A stretch of DNA of 64,000 bases from Adiantum capillus-veneris (GCA_014529385.2 CM043960.1:23326896-23390895); one strand, 5' to 3'; shown: positions 48,350 through 59,890, numbered from the stretch's first letter. The notes: generated by a model not told the origin, from the letters alone. Numbers and translations are program-made.

Positions 48350-48387
48350 GTGTGATGCAAAAAGGATTGTTCTGAGCTCTAATACCA

Positions 48388-49320
48388 AAGCGGGCTTGTT
48401 TGTTGAAACGGTCAATGACTGTCCAAATGCCATCATGCCCACTCTGAGTCTTGGGAAGATAAAAAATGAAGTCCATTGCTATACTCTCCCAAGGTCAACT
48501 AGGAATAGGTAAAGGTTGTATGAGACCAGGTGCCTTATGCTGATCAAGCTTGACCTTTTGACACACTATAGATTCAAGCATACCATGTAATTTGAAATCT
48601 GTGAGGAAAATAGCTTAGCCAAAATGATCAGCTTTAAATGTCCTCTTTACCGGAATAAAGCGGGCTTGTTTGCTAAATCGGTCAATGACTGTCCAAATGC
48701 CATCATGCCCACTCTGAGTCTTGGGAAGGTAAAAAATGAAGTCCATTACTATACTCTCTCAAGGTCAGTTAGGAATAGGTAAAGGTTGTATGAGACCAGA
48801 TACCTTATGTTGATCAAACTTGACCTTTTGGCACACCAAGCAACTGCGAGCAAACTCGGCCACATCCTTTTTGAGCCTTAGCCAATAGAAATACTTCTCT
48901 ACACCTTGCAACGTGGTGTCAATGTCGCAATGGCCCGCAAAAGGTGGACAACGGCACTCTGTCAAAACCTTGTTCCTCAACCCTCGAGTAACACATAATA
49001 TTGTTTTCTGCAATAAATAACCTTCCTTTAGAGCATAGCCTGCGCAACCGTCTCCCCACTCTACAACCGGTCAAAGATGTCTATAAAATTTGGATCTGTG
49101 GAATACTGATCAACCATATCCTCGAAGTTCTCATGGTGAATCGCCGAAATAGCTGATATATGTAGTTTGCCAGACAATGGGTCTACCACCAAGTTCTTCT
49201 TTCCCTTAACATGGACGATCTGAAAATGAAACTACGACAAAATATTTGCCCATCTTATCCTTACGTCTAAGAGTTGTTTCTTGGATAAGAAGTATCGCTA
49301 ACTTTGGTAGTCGATAGGCC
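48388..49320 (-). pseudogene. pol: Gypsy pol remnant: RNase H end and integrase, with a duplication
   Basis: From 49320 downward: RNase H tail (RIRWANILS, KGKKNLVVDPLSGK), then the integrase zinc-binding part at 48765-49013 (GHCDIDTTLQ, YFYWLRLKKDVAEFARSCLVCQKVK), then the core start [27 protein letters not shown]. The core-start segment occurs twice (48657-48830 and 48391-48575), in the same orientation and about 85-90% alike. Stops interrupt. Integrase would join element DNA to the genome. Confidence 0.85.
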
Positions 49321-49439
49321 TAAAACCTAGACAAAGAAGAAACTGAAGAAAATCAAGTTAAAAAGGTCTTGTCGAGTGGCCTAAAGTATCTAACCCCTAC
49401 CAACTTATGGAGCATTGGCCAAAGAGGCTTAAAATCCAA

Positions 49440-49872
49440 CTAATGAAAGCTTGATTTTTAATGCTGACTTCTGTAATTCGGGATGCCCTGCCACGTGGCA
49501 CTTACTGCATGGATTTCCGCGATTTGCGATGACATGGCACTCCTACACGGACTTCTGCTTTTTACACTAGCAGATTTGGCAATTTTCGCGTGAGTTTTTT
49601 TGGGACCAAATGTTTTTAAAATTAAGTGCTTTTAGCTTAATACTTTTGGGGCTCTGCTTTTAGCAGCCCATGTACTCTTTATAAATGCCCCTAGGGCCAT
49701 TCTTTCAAGCACAAGTGTGTAGATTGTAGTTATCTCTGTGTTTCCGTCTGATTATTCTTAGGGTTAGGGTTTTTGTGCTGAGGTCATAGACGCATCGGCC
49801 CAATGCGTTTGTTTGGCCTGTCCCAGACTCACTCTCCCTAGGAAGGTGGTCCATGCCAATCTCTTAGTCAAA
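49440..49872 (+). other. Possible LTR fragment with TATA box
   Basis: Contains a CCACGTGGCA box, later CTCTTTATAAATGCCCC (TATA near 49680) and T-rich sequence, in the style of a gypsy LTR. No partner was found in the window. Confidence 0.35.
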
Positions 49873-51084
49873 TGTAAGGTGCAACGAAAGTGATGTTGAA
49901 CTTTGCTCAAGATGAGTGCTCCGAACTGTGCTCAAAAGTTCCTTTTACATACGGAAGGGAGAGCCTTCCGTTCCTTTAGTGAGAGAGTGCAATGATCACA
50001 AACAAAGTGGATAAACAATGTGAATGAAGGTGCTAAGATTGAGAGATAGAAAGAGAAGAATACGACACCAAAACGTTGTCAAACCCTCCTCCAAGGGCCC
50101 CACTCTATGTGGCGAGAGAGGTCTATGCTATTGATTGCACAAATCTCTCACAATGGTCTAAATGCAATGGACTTGCCGATGATGTCGACGACGATGAGGA
50201 CGGCGACGAGACAGGCTGATATCTGAAAACTCTTAAGGGCTAAAATCTGCAAATCTGGTATCTGCTGAATTCCGACTCTTATGTTGGTGATGACGGCGAT
50301 GACGACGCGACGACGATGCGCTGAAAACGCAAATGCTGAAATCTGCGAATAGCGGGCTGATTCTGCAAACTCTAGCTGATCTGACCGTGCGGCGAGGATC
50401 TGCTGCGGGAAGGTGAGATCTGCGAGGTTCGAGACGTTTTGCCGTGTCTATATGCTGAAAATTGAAAACTGAAAACGCTACTACAAATGAGGGTTTTGTA
50501 GCCGAGAACCTGCAAAACACTGAGGTTGGTTTGTAATTGCAACAATGTCAGGCTGTCCTGTGCTCTGCTGCAAAAACGCTAGGCTTGCTGTTGTGAATCT
50601 GCTGTCGCCAGGCATCATCTGCAGCTGCAAAATGCTGGGCTGATCTGCAAATGCTAAAACGTTGGCTGGTCTTTGGTGGTTAAAAACGCTAGGTTGCCTG
50701 CCGGGGGGTCTTACTGAGAAGGTGCACTGTCGAACACTTAGTCCCTGCTGCCTCTTCCCCAGATATTGCTAGCGCTAACTTTTCTTATATATTACCCGAC
50801 TCAAATTGCCCTACCCAATTTCCCAACAAAGTCACTTACTAATAATAAGTGAAAAATGGCTAAAATAGCAAAAATAGGTTTGTGCACTGTAAAAATGCTC
50901 CTGACGGGTTCTGACTGTAATCTAATGATCATGTTGTGTGCAACCAGAGGATATGCATCTACTCTGGACATGCACGGTCTGCGAACAGACTCACAAAAGT
51001 GCCAGAACACTTCCTAAGCTAAGCTAATTGAACCCTTGTCATGAAGTAGCTTGTCCACATGCACATAGGGTTAGATGTGCACGT
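49873..51084 (-). repeat. F1 LTR 6 (3' LTR of the minus-strand element)
   Basis: 1212 bp. The outer end has lost the full TGTCACGTGACA palindrome and keeps only ACGTGCACATC. Confidence 0.85.
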
Positions 51085-51645
51085 CCTTTTTAAAGTGAGG
51101 TACTGGTACCGAACTGTATGGCGTCGAGGGAGATCGGCAACAACGTCCGGAATCTTGGAAAGGACTCTTCGTCGATCCACTCTGATGTGTGAGTCGTGAG
51201 ATACTTGAACTTCATAAAGGTCTGCAACGCTTGCTTCTTTGGGCCACGCCGAAAGCAACACAAAGTCATCTGTGGCTCCTTCAATGCTTCAACTTTGTCT
51301 ATGGACGTAGGTCCACCTTCTCCAAGAATCTCCGAGGAGGAAAATTCATGAAACCACTTCTAACACAAAAACATGAACATACCTATTCCATGTAAAGTGA
51401 CTGGAAAAATTCTAGTCTTCTTTAAAGACTGTGCATGCAATGTAGATGAACATAGAGACGGAGTGCCAAACCGTTCATCAAACACACGCAAAAAATGGAA
51501 TAGAAACTTGTCTTTTTTATCTAAATCTATCTACTGTGGCAAGTCACAATGGAAATGCCGATGCTTGATGCTCAAGCCTCCTTGTGCTATTTCGGATATT
51601 GTGTCATGCCAAGGAAGAGACTTGGAATGTTAATTCCTTGAATGC

Positions 51646-53268
51646 TGTAATGTGCAACGGAAGTGAAAGTTGAACTTTGCTCAAGATGAGTGCTCCGAAC
51701 TGGGTTCCTTAAGGTTCCTTTTACTTACAGAAGTGAGAGCCTTCCGTTCCTTCAGTGAGAGAGTGCAAGTGATCACAAACAAAGTGGATAAACACTGTGA
51801 ATGAAGGTGTTGAGACTGAGAGAGAAGAATACGACACCATTGTCAAAACGCTCCTCCGAAGGTCCCACTCTCTATGGGGAGAGCGGTCTACTATTGATTG
51901 CACAAATCTCTACAATACTTTGGACTTGCCGACGATGTTGACGATAGTGAGGACGACGACGAGACAGGCTGAAATCTAAAAATGCTAATGGTTGAAATCT
52001 GCAAATCTTTATCTGTTGAATTCTGACTCCATGTCGGAGACGATGTCGATGGCACGATGTGACGACAACGCGTTGAAAACGTAGATGTCAGCATCTGCGT
52101 TTTCCGGGCTAAAACTGCAAACTTCGATGGATCTGACCGTGCGGCGAGGATCTACTGCGGGAAGGTGAGATCTGCGAGGTTCGGGACTTCTTCTACGGGT
52201 TCTAACTGCTGAAAACTGAAAACGCTGGTCTATGGGCTGATTCTGTCGCGAAGATCTGCAAAAACACTGAGGGTGTCAGGTTGATATAGAAACGCTAGGC
52301 TGATCTGGTCTCTGCTGTGGAAAATCTGCTAGCCCTGGGGCTTCTGCTATGCATCTGCTGTGCCTTGCTGTGGATCCGCTGATCTGCAATGCAAAAACGC
52401 CAAGGCTGAATTTGAATCTCCTTGCAGAAAACGCTAGGTCAACTGCTTGGGGGGGGGGGTCTTGATGAGAAGGTGCCTGTTGAACCGAAGCTCCTACTGC
52501 CTCTTCTGCCAGAAATGCTAGCGCTAGGGTTTCTTTATGTACTTACTTTCTAAAATTGCCCTACCCAATTCCCAACAAAAGTCACTTAAAAATAGAAGTG
52601 AAAAATGTCAAAAATAGGAAAAATAAGTCTATGCACTGTAAAAATGCTCCTGATGGGTTCTTACTGTAATCTAATGATCATTTGTGTGCACCCATTTGTG
52701 TTCTTACTGTAATCTAATGATATGCATTTAATCTAAGTGCCTGGACATGCACGGTCTGCAAACACTCACAAACACAGTAGCAGATCCACCCCAAGTTGGT
52801 TGCAGATGTTCCCCCATTCTCAGCCATAGAAACGCAGCCCAAAACAGTCATTTTCAGCCACAAAGACGACCCCTAATTCAGCCCTAGAAGATCACAGATT
52901 TCAGCCTTAGCCGTCGTCACCACCGTCGTCGTCATCGGCATAGTCCAAGTTGCATAGTCCATTGCATTCGCATTGTACACCTTTGTGCAATCCAAGTAGA
53001 CCACTCTCGCCGACGAGAGTGGGGCCTTCAAAGGAGGGTTTTACAACCTCTTGGTGTCGTATCTCTTCTCTCTCCTCTCAATCTCATTCACTTGCACGCA
53101 CAATATCCACTCACTTTGTTCGTGACCACAACACTCTACAAGACGGAAAGCTCTCTCTTTCCCTAAAGAACTAAAAGGAACCTTGAGCAATAAAGATCAC
53201 TAATCTTGAGAAAATACAACATTCATTCCGCTGCACCTAACACATAGGGTTGGATGTGTCACGTGACA
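51646..53268 (-). repeat. F1 solo LTR containing an inverted F1 LTR fragment
   Basis: Flanked by AATGC (51641-51645 and 53269-53273). 51646-52772 and 53243-53268 are minus-strand LTR. Between them, about 52777-53242 is the last ~465 bp of a plus-strand F1 LTR ending CACCTAACA, and about 90 bp of the host LTR is missing. Confidence 0.8.
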
Positions 53269-53745
53269 AATGCAAACATTTCATCTTTTCATGAGTAATC
53301 CGCATACATCCATGCTCATTCATGAGTGAATCGTGTTCATCGTACAATATGGCTGACCTATGGAAAGGGAACGCATAAAGACGGTGACAAAAATACAGGA
53401 AACCGTCACGAATGAAACACTCGAACAATGCGTGCTGACTAATCATGCGTACACATAATACTTCCTGTGGGGGTTCTTGGGACCTCAACTCAAGAGCCAA
53501 GATCGGTTCTTCGTGATTGATCGAATCTACAGTGAAGTTCCCATTTGCGGGTGAAACTACCGTTCACATTGACCATACAATGTCCGATTATTTGCAACTT
53601 CAAAAAGAAGGTCTCAAAAATTAAACAAAAATCATTGGAAAGAAACCAACAACTAAGGTTAGCGGTTGCCACGTCCTCGTGACAGCAGCCTTTCTTTTTT
53701 TGGCCGCCAACGCGCTTGCTCACGCTCACGCTCCAAGTCGGCTTT

Positions 53746-54054
53746 TCATTCTTTGAGTTCGCGATCCAATTCTGCCTTTTTTTCTTCGGCCGCCAAGCGC
53801 GCTTGCTCGCGCTCACGCTCTAAGGCTGTCGTTCTTTCCTCGCGCTCGCAATCCAAGGTGGCGTGTTGCGCTTCTTGTCGTATCATCATGGTCATCGTCT
53901 TGACCAAAGCCTCCATAGGATTTGGTGCAATCCTTGACGTAAATGGGGAAGGGGGAGGGTCGAAAAAACCTCCTGGTGGGGAAAATTCTTCTTCGCCACT
54001 TCCATGCTCATCACCTCCATGCGAAGTATCCATTCCGCTTCGGATGACGACCAT
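53746..54054 (-). CDS. F1 ORF1 of the minus-strand element
   Basis: 102 residues, starting MVVIRSGMDTSHGGDEH and sharing GEEEFSPPGGF and DPPP with the plus-strand copy. The C-terminal half is again a charged coiled coil (EREREQARLAAEEKKAELDREL), but its sequence differs from the other copy. Its promoter would be the LTR at 54539-55759. It stops earlier than the other copy. Confidence 0.5.
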   Translation of the reverse strand: MVVIRSGMDTSHGGDEHGSGEEEFSPPGGFFDPPPSPFTSRIAPNPMEALVKTMTMMIRQEAQHATLDCEREERTTALEREREQARLAAEEKKAELDRELKE

Positions 54055-54065
54055 ACACTGAAGTC

Positions 54066-54178
54066 TTGGGTTCTTAAGTTCACGAGGAACTTAGGTTCTT
54101 GTGGTTCTTAGGTTCTTGAGGGTCTTGAGTTCTTGAGGTTCTTGAGGGTCTTGAGTTCGTGGGGTTCTTGAGGTTCTT
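54066..54178 (-). repeat. CAAGAACC-type short repeats in the F1 leader
   Basis: On the minus strand GAACCTCAA and GACCCTCAA units of about 9 bp repeat some ten times between the primer-binding site and ORF1. The plus-strand element has a few such units at 34779-34848. Confidence 0.8.
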
Positions 54179-54538
54179 CTTTAGCTTGCAATCTGTGTTA
54201 GAGAAGGATCTTCTCTTACCCGAGCTCTTCTCTTTCTCGCGGGCACACCCCTTGGCGGCCTTGCTCTCACACCAAGGTTGCTTTTTCCCACCTCATGTCG
54301 ATTGGCCGGCCGCTAAGTGCATGGTCCGCTCTCAAATAAGTGAAAAGAGAAACAAGGGGAGATTGGACAAGCCCTTCTTTCTTGGGTTTCCTGTCACTCT
54401 TCAAAAACACGATTAGGAATCGACACGCCAAAGTGGACTTGGGTTACGTGCGATCGCAACAAGCAAAAAACAAATAAATAAATTTCTTGTGGTTCTTTCC
54501 TTGAGTGATACAAAACACTGCCAAAGCTCTGATACCAA

Positions 54539-55759
54539 TGGAAGGTGCAACGGAAGTGATGTTGAACTTTGCTCAAGATGAGTGCTCCGAACTGTGCTCA
54601 AGGGTTCCTTTTACTTATGGAAGGGAGAGCCTTCCGTTCCTTTAGTGAGAGAGTGCAATGATCACAAACAAAGTGGATAAACACTGTGAATGAAGGTGCT
54701 GAGACTGAGAGATAGAGAGAGAAGAATACAACACCAGAACATTGTCAAACCCTCCTCCAAGGGCCCCACTCTCTATGGCGAGAGAGGTCTATGCTATTGA
54801 TTGCACAAATCTCGTACAATGGTCTAAATGCAATGGACTTGCTGACGATGTCGACAACGATGAGGACGGCGATGTGACGGGTTGATATCTAAAAACTCTA
54901 AGGGCTGAAATCTGCAAATCTGATATTTGCTGAGTTCCAACTCTATGTCGGTGACGACGGCAATGACGACGACGCGACGACGATGCGCTGAAAACGCAGA
55001 TGCTGAAATCTGCGAATAGCGGACTGAATCTACAAACTCTGGCTGATCTGACCGTGTAGCGAGGATCTGCTACGGGAAGGTGAGATTTGCGAGGTTCGGG
55101 ACTTGTTTTGTGGTGTCTATATGCTGAAAACTGAAAACGCTACTGCAAATGAGGGTTTTGTCGTCGGGAATCTGCAAAACACTGAGGTTGGTCTATAATT
55201 GCAAAAACACCAAGCTGTCCTGTGCTCTGCTGCAAACACACTAGGCTTGCTGCTGTGAATCTGCTTCACCAAGCCTCATCTGCAACTGCAAAACGTTGGG
55301 CTGCTCTGCAAATGCTGAAAACACTGGCTGGTCTTTGGTGGCTGAAAATGCTAGGTTGCCTTCCAAGGGGTCTTGCTGAGAAGGTGCACTGTCGAACACT
55401 TGGTCCCTGCTGCATCTTCCCCAGATGCAGCTAACGCTAGCTTTTCTTATGTATTGCCCGAGTCAAATTGCCCTACCCAGTTTCCCAACAAAGTCACTTA
55501 TTAATAATAAGTGAAAACTGGCTAAAATAAAAAAAAAAGGTTTGTGCGCTGTAAAAATGCTCTTGATGGGTTCTCACTGTAATCTGATGATCATGTTGTG
55601 TGCAACCAGAGGATATGCATCTACTCTTAAGTGCCTAAACATGCACGATCTGCGAACAGACTCACAAAAGTGCTAGAACACTTCCTAAGCTAAGCTAAAT
55701 GAACCCTTGTCTTGAAGTAGCTTGTCCACATGCACATAGGGTTAGATGTGCACGTGACA
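54539..55759 (-). repeat. F1 LTR 10 (5' LTR of the minus-strand element)
   Basis: 1221 bp. Read on the minus strand it runs from TGTCACGTGCACATC to TGCACCTTCCA. A TATA-like TACATAAG lies near 55446. The AAACGCT array spans about 54980-55430. Confidence 0.85.
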
Positions 55760-55764
55760 TCAAA

Positions 55765-56721
55765 GCTAGAATTATAGATCTTAAAAACATCTAGAGCCCC
55801 AAAAGCTAGTGTCCCAGGCTGACCTGCCACGTCAGTCTGTCGGCACAATTCGTGGAGATCCGTTCAACCTACCACGTCATCAGCCTTTTACGCAATACGG
55901 CCCTGCTTTTATTTTGAAAAGGTTTTAGGCTCCTCGGCCGGGTTCCATAAGTTGGGCAGGTTAGATTTTTAACTCTAACCCCTTTGGGCACCTCGACAAG
56001 AACCTGCAAGTTGGTTAGAACTTTTTCTGCTTCTTCCTGAGAAGTTTAAGCCCCCTCTATCCGGGCTTCATCCTTTAAGGCCATGCCAAGTTATCGCTTT
56101 GTGACACACACCATAGTCTGAAGCCAATAATGATAATAGATAGATGCCATCGTAAGCAATCAATACGAAGTATGATGGAGCTGAAGTTTTTTTAGTCCTA
56201 TGGATGACTACCATGAGATATGCCATACCATGCAAGGTCGGCACACACTTTCTTTGATGGACAAGCTGGGCAAGTTCCTGGATTTCACAATATAGTTGGC
56301 TACCTTGTTAGGGAGGGCTTGTCATTTACAAATTATTGGGCATGCTTTGAACCATTATGGCACATCTTCCTCTCCAAAGCCATGACAAATAGCTGAGCAT
56401 GCAAGCCATGTGACTTTAGACTGAGATAAGAGTATGTGTGAGCATGTGAGGTGTCTGCATGCACACATGTGATAGTGCAACGCAAGTGTGTGTGCATATT
56501 TAAAGCCAATACCTACAGCCTCTGCTGGGGCATAATTGCAAAAAATTGGTACCCAAAAGAAAATGGCAACTATACTCACCATCCATTTTACACAATTAGA
56601 CAGACAAAAAAATGTGTTTTGAGGCACACTTTGCAATAATGGCATAAATATAAGATCTCCAAGAAAGTTACAATTACAAGTCGTATTATTACATACAATA
56701 TGTTGATCAAGCTCCACTGAT
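55765..56721. other. Intergenic; 3' flank of the DUF220 gene
   Basis: No coding region. 56355-56717 (minus) is open but follows the stop codon of the gene and is probably its 3' untranslated region. Confidence 0.5.
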
Positions 56722-57873
56722 CTACTTCCTTAACCAGCCAATGTTCCTTCTTCTCCTTCTTGAAGATAAGGGATGGCCATGTGCACTTGTTCCCGTGTGT
56801 TCGACTTGTGCAGATTCTTCTCCTGATTCCTCTTCTTGTTGCTGCTGATGAGTCTCTCTTTCATTGCCCTCTCTCAGCCTTTTGGCTTCCAATTGCAAGT
56901 CTTCAAGCAAAAACTCTGTTTGCTTCCTTGTAATACCTCTTATGTACCATGATACAGGAGGAGGTGGAACAAGTATAGGTTGTAGCACTTGCCGAAAATG
57001 AATTTCTGATGCTACCCTACTGCTACGGCAAGATGGTTCATCGTCGGGGTTCTCAAGCACCTCACAATGAGGTGCATCTACATACACTGGCTTGACATCC
57101 CAAGTACCTTCAAATTTTTTCATAAACCCTTCTTTTGCCAACCGATACTTCAACTGCTTAGAAAACATAGGAATCACCAAAAATTTCAAACATAGTGGAA
57201 TGAAACTTGTCAGTCAATGATCAACTACAGTGTACTTACGGAGATAAAATCATGCACAAAGTGTTAGTGCCTACCGAATGTGTTCGTCTGTCTTGATCGA
57301 CATAAAGGTGAATATGCATTATCCCAGAAAAGCACAGGAATCGCCAGATGGCTGATTGCTCCACTTCTACTAGTTGCCTATGGCCATCATCCTCTAAAAC
57401 TTTGCGGTATGTAACCTCCTGAACCACAATAGCAAGCTTTGGCTAAAATAACATTGTCCACCCCAAGGCTCCACAAGAGTCAATGAACATGACTGATGAA
57501 GCACAGTCATGTCACCCAAAATGTAAGATAAACATGGCTGATGAGGCACAATCATGGCAACCAGATGCAATATTCAGTATGGTCTACCATGGTATAGATC
57601 CTTTAGCTTCTTTGGCACTTGTATGGATGCAAATCATGCGCACAGACATTTGTGGATGCACTCCAAGATCAATATGGAGTTCTTTTGTCACCTTGATATT
57701 TTTGAAGACGCGCTTGTTCTCTGGGTCTATCACAATGTCATAAACTGCATCAGGTGGTATTCCAATCTGGAAAGTGGATTCAATGTTGCAGAGGGTGCCT
57801 TTTGGTGCAGATACCTGAAAAAGGGAAGGAGAAAACACTTATAAGGATCATATTTTCACCTTGTGCATGCGTT

Positions 57874-57914
<41 letters not shown>

Positions 57915-57942
57915 ACACGCGCGTGTGCGCATGTGTGTGTGT

Positions 57943-58036
<94 letters not shown>

Positions 58037-58444
58037 ACCATACTTGCATGATTGGAGTTTGATCTACCCAAGAAGGGTTTTGCTTCCAAGATTCCATTTG
58101 CATCTGAAGTGCCTGTTCATGCCTTCTTTCACCTCCAAGAGTACCATGGCCATCCCCTACCGCAGTGATGTTGTGATGGGGGCTTGCCACTGATGTCTTG
58201 CCGGAACTTTCTGTTTGGTTCTTCAAAATTTGTTGCAACAAAGTCTGAGCTAGAGAATTGGACGCGCTTTGAAACTCCTGTAATGTGCATGATGCGAGCA
58301 GTCAATACATACACAAAATGTGCTGTCACACATGTGAGTGCGTGTGTGTTCTCGGAGTTGGGCGGACGGGGGTGGGGGGGATCGGAGCAGTTTTGGTTTC
58401 GAGATCCAAATCACTTAGAGAGAGAGAGAGAGAGAGAGAGGGAG

Positions 58445-58503
<59 letters not shown>

Positions 58504-58579
58504 AAGGGCTGACCTGCAACCTGTGCCGAATGCAGGAGGTGAGAGAAGTGGTCTTGTTCTCGTCAAAGTTGCATGCCAT
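56722..58579 (-). CDS. DUF220/START-like (polyketide cyclase-type) protein, five exons
   Basis: I assembled coding exons 58514-58579, 58044-58277, 57692-57814, 57275-57418 and 56722-57153. All introns have GT and AG ends, all junctions are in phase 0, and the total is 332 residues. Residues 100-205 show the family core: PPDAVYDIVIDPENKRVFKN at about 120-139, QSAIWRFLCFSG in exon 4, FMKKFEG at 199-205. PPPPVSWYIRGIT follows at 252-264. This matches plant DUF220 proteins with an SRPBCC/START-like lipid-binding fold; the ligand is unknown to me. The tail is Gln/Glu-rich then Arg-rich (RRRRR). There are no stops or frameshifts, so it is probably functional. The first exon (MACNFDENKTT...) is the least certain, and upstream exons cannot be excluded. 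Confidence 0.75.
57879..58036. repeat. (GT)n(GA)n microsatellite filling intron 2 of the DUF220 gene
   Basis: About 158 of the 229 intron bases are dinucleotide repeats, beginning a few bases after the splice donor. Confidence 0.95.
58419..58500. repeat. (GA)n microsatellite in intron 1 of the DUF220 gene
   Basis: Interrupted GA run ending 13 bp before the proposed splice donor. Confidence 0.9.
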
Positions 58580-59480
58580 TTTTGTGTCTGTAGTTGGAAA
58601 TCTACTGGAGGGGGTGTGATTTTGTATGTGGGTGAAGAAGCTGATGATAAACCGAAAATCTCGGAATGTGGAGTTCTAACGAATCATCCCTTTGCCCTTT
58701 TACCGGGGGGTGTAGCACTAGACGTGTAGAAACAAGGTGAGAATGAGATTCTCATGGTGGCATGCTATGATGAGGGAATAGCTAGAGCGTGTGAATATAT
58801 ATTGTGATCAAATAGCATTACAGGATTTTTCAAAGTGATTACGCTGGGATTAAGCCCACATTCTCACTACTCGGAAGTTGACGTTGTAGGCATTGTATCT
58901 GAAAAACAAATGGCCAACTCCAAACTATGAGCTGCATCTCACTTACCATGCTTATTGACTAACGTGTTCTATAAGCATGTATTTGTTTTAAGCAATCCTT
59001 TACCTCCAGAGGCGATGCATGTTCCCTTTTTTCTCCTCATGTCTAGGTTGGCAAATGCATTCTCTTCTACAGCGTTGATGGGTCATGATATGCAACTACT
59101 AAAGGAGCACTATCTTTTGGATTGGCAACCACCTCAAGTTTTTAGTGGCGTCAAGATGATCTTGCTATTGCAAAATGGTAAGGGGGTACAAATAACATGT
59201 TTTGGATTAGCAAGGGTTTCGTGTAGGCTTGCATAAGATTGAAGGTGGAAGTAATGAAAACTTTGTTGTCATAAGTCACTTGCTAGTATATTCTTACCGT
59301 TCTGCACATGCTTCATGTCCCCAAGCTCTTATAAACAGCAAGTCAAAAAAAGGATATAAGAAAAAAAGTGGGTTTAATGCCTTTTCCTAATGCATTGCTC
59401 ATGCATTGAGGGTGTGCTTCTTCATGAATCACTTTCCACACATAAAGAATTCAAAGGGTTGCCAACATCTATAGCAATTT
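58580..59480. other. Upstream flank of the DUF220 gene; no gene seen
   Basis: The promoter of the minus-strand gene must lie here. I see no clear TATA box. The open frame at 58955-59236 (+) resembles nothing known. Confidence 0.4.
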
Positions 59481-59483
59481 TCG

Positions 59484-59890
59484 ACCCTTAAGGAAGATTT
59501 TAGAGACAAATGCGCCAACAAGACTTGAACACGTGATCTAATGAAGGATATGATATACCAACTACCATAACCATAGAATCACCCGCTTCATATCCCAAAA
59601 CTGGGGCATTTTGGTTATACTTTTTGGGGGGTAGGATAGATCCTAAAGACGTTTTACTTGTACCCTTACCCTAGATAGTGGTACAACCTCTAAGGGAGAT
59701 TTTAGAGACAAATGCACCAGCAAGACTTGAATAGATGATCTAACAGATGAGATGTACCTATAGTGATAATCACAGAATCACCCGCTTCATGTTGTCCCAA
59801 AACTGGGCATTTAGGTTATACTTTTTGGGGGTAGGAGGGGCCCTAAAGAGGGGCCCATCTTTTTACTAGTACAATTACCCTACTTCAAAT
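59484..59890 (-). repeat. Tandem pair of SINE-like units (tRNA-derived, tentative)
   Basis: Two ~205-bp copies start near 59484 and 59690. On the minus strand the first has GGTAGTTGGTA (box A-like) and, about 25 bp on, GTGTTCAAGTC (box B-like); the second has CTATTCAAGTC. This is the internal promoter spacing of plant tRNA-derived SINEs. Copies share GATTTTAGAGACAAATGC and CAAGACTTGAA. Confidence 0.5.

Larger units (their letters stand above)
49873..55759 (-). mobile_element. Complete F1 element on the minus strand with nested solo LTR
   Basis: The 5' LTR is 54539-55759 and the 3' LTR 49873-51084. Both carry the same subfamily-specific segment near AAATGAGGGTTTTGT. Target duplication TCAAA lies at 49868-49872 and 55760-55764. 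The PBS is TGGTATCAGAGC (54526-54537, minus). The interior holds ORF1 (53746-54054), ORF2 pieces (53237-53500 and 51090-51284) and a purine tract at 51085-51097. A solo F1 LTR (51646-53268) interrupts it with duplication AATGC. Confidence 0.88.

Noticed and set aside
49755-49775. TTAGGGTTAGGG as interstitial telomere repeat
   Set aside because: Only about two units, in AT-rich LTR-like sequence; too short to be meaningful.
58184-58729. 181-residue plus-strand ORF
   Set aside because: It runs through the (GA)n tract and is antisense to exons 1 and 2 of the DUF220 gene.
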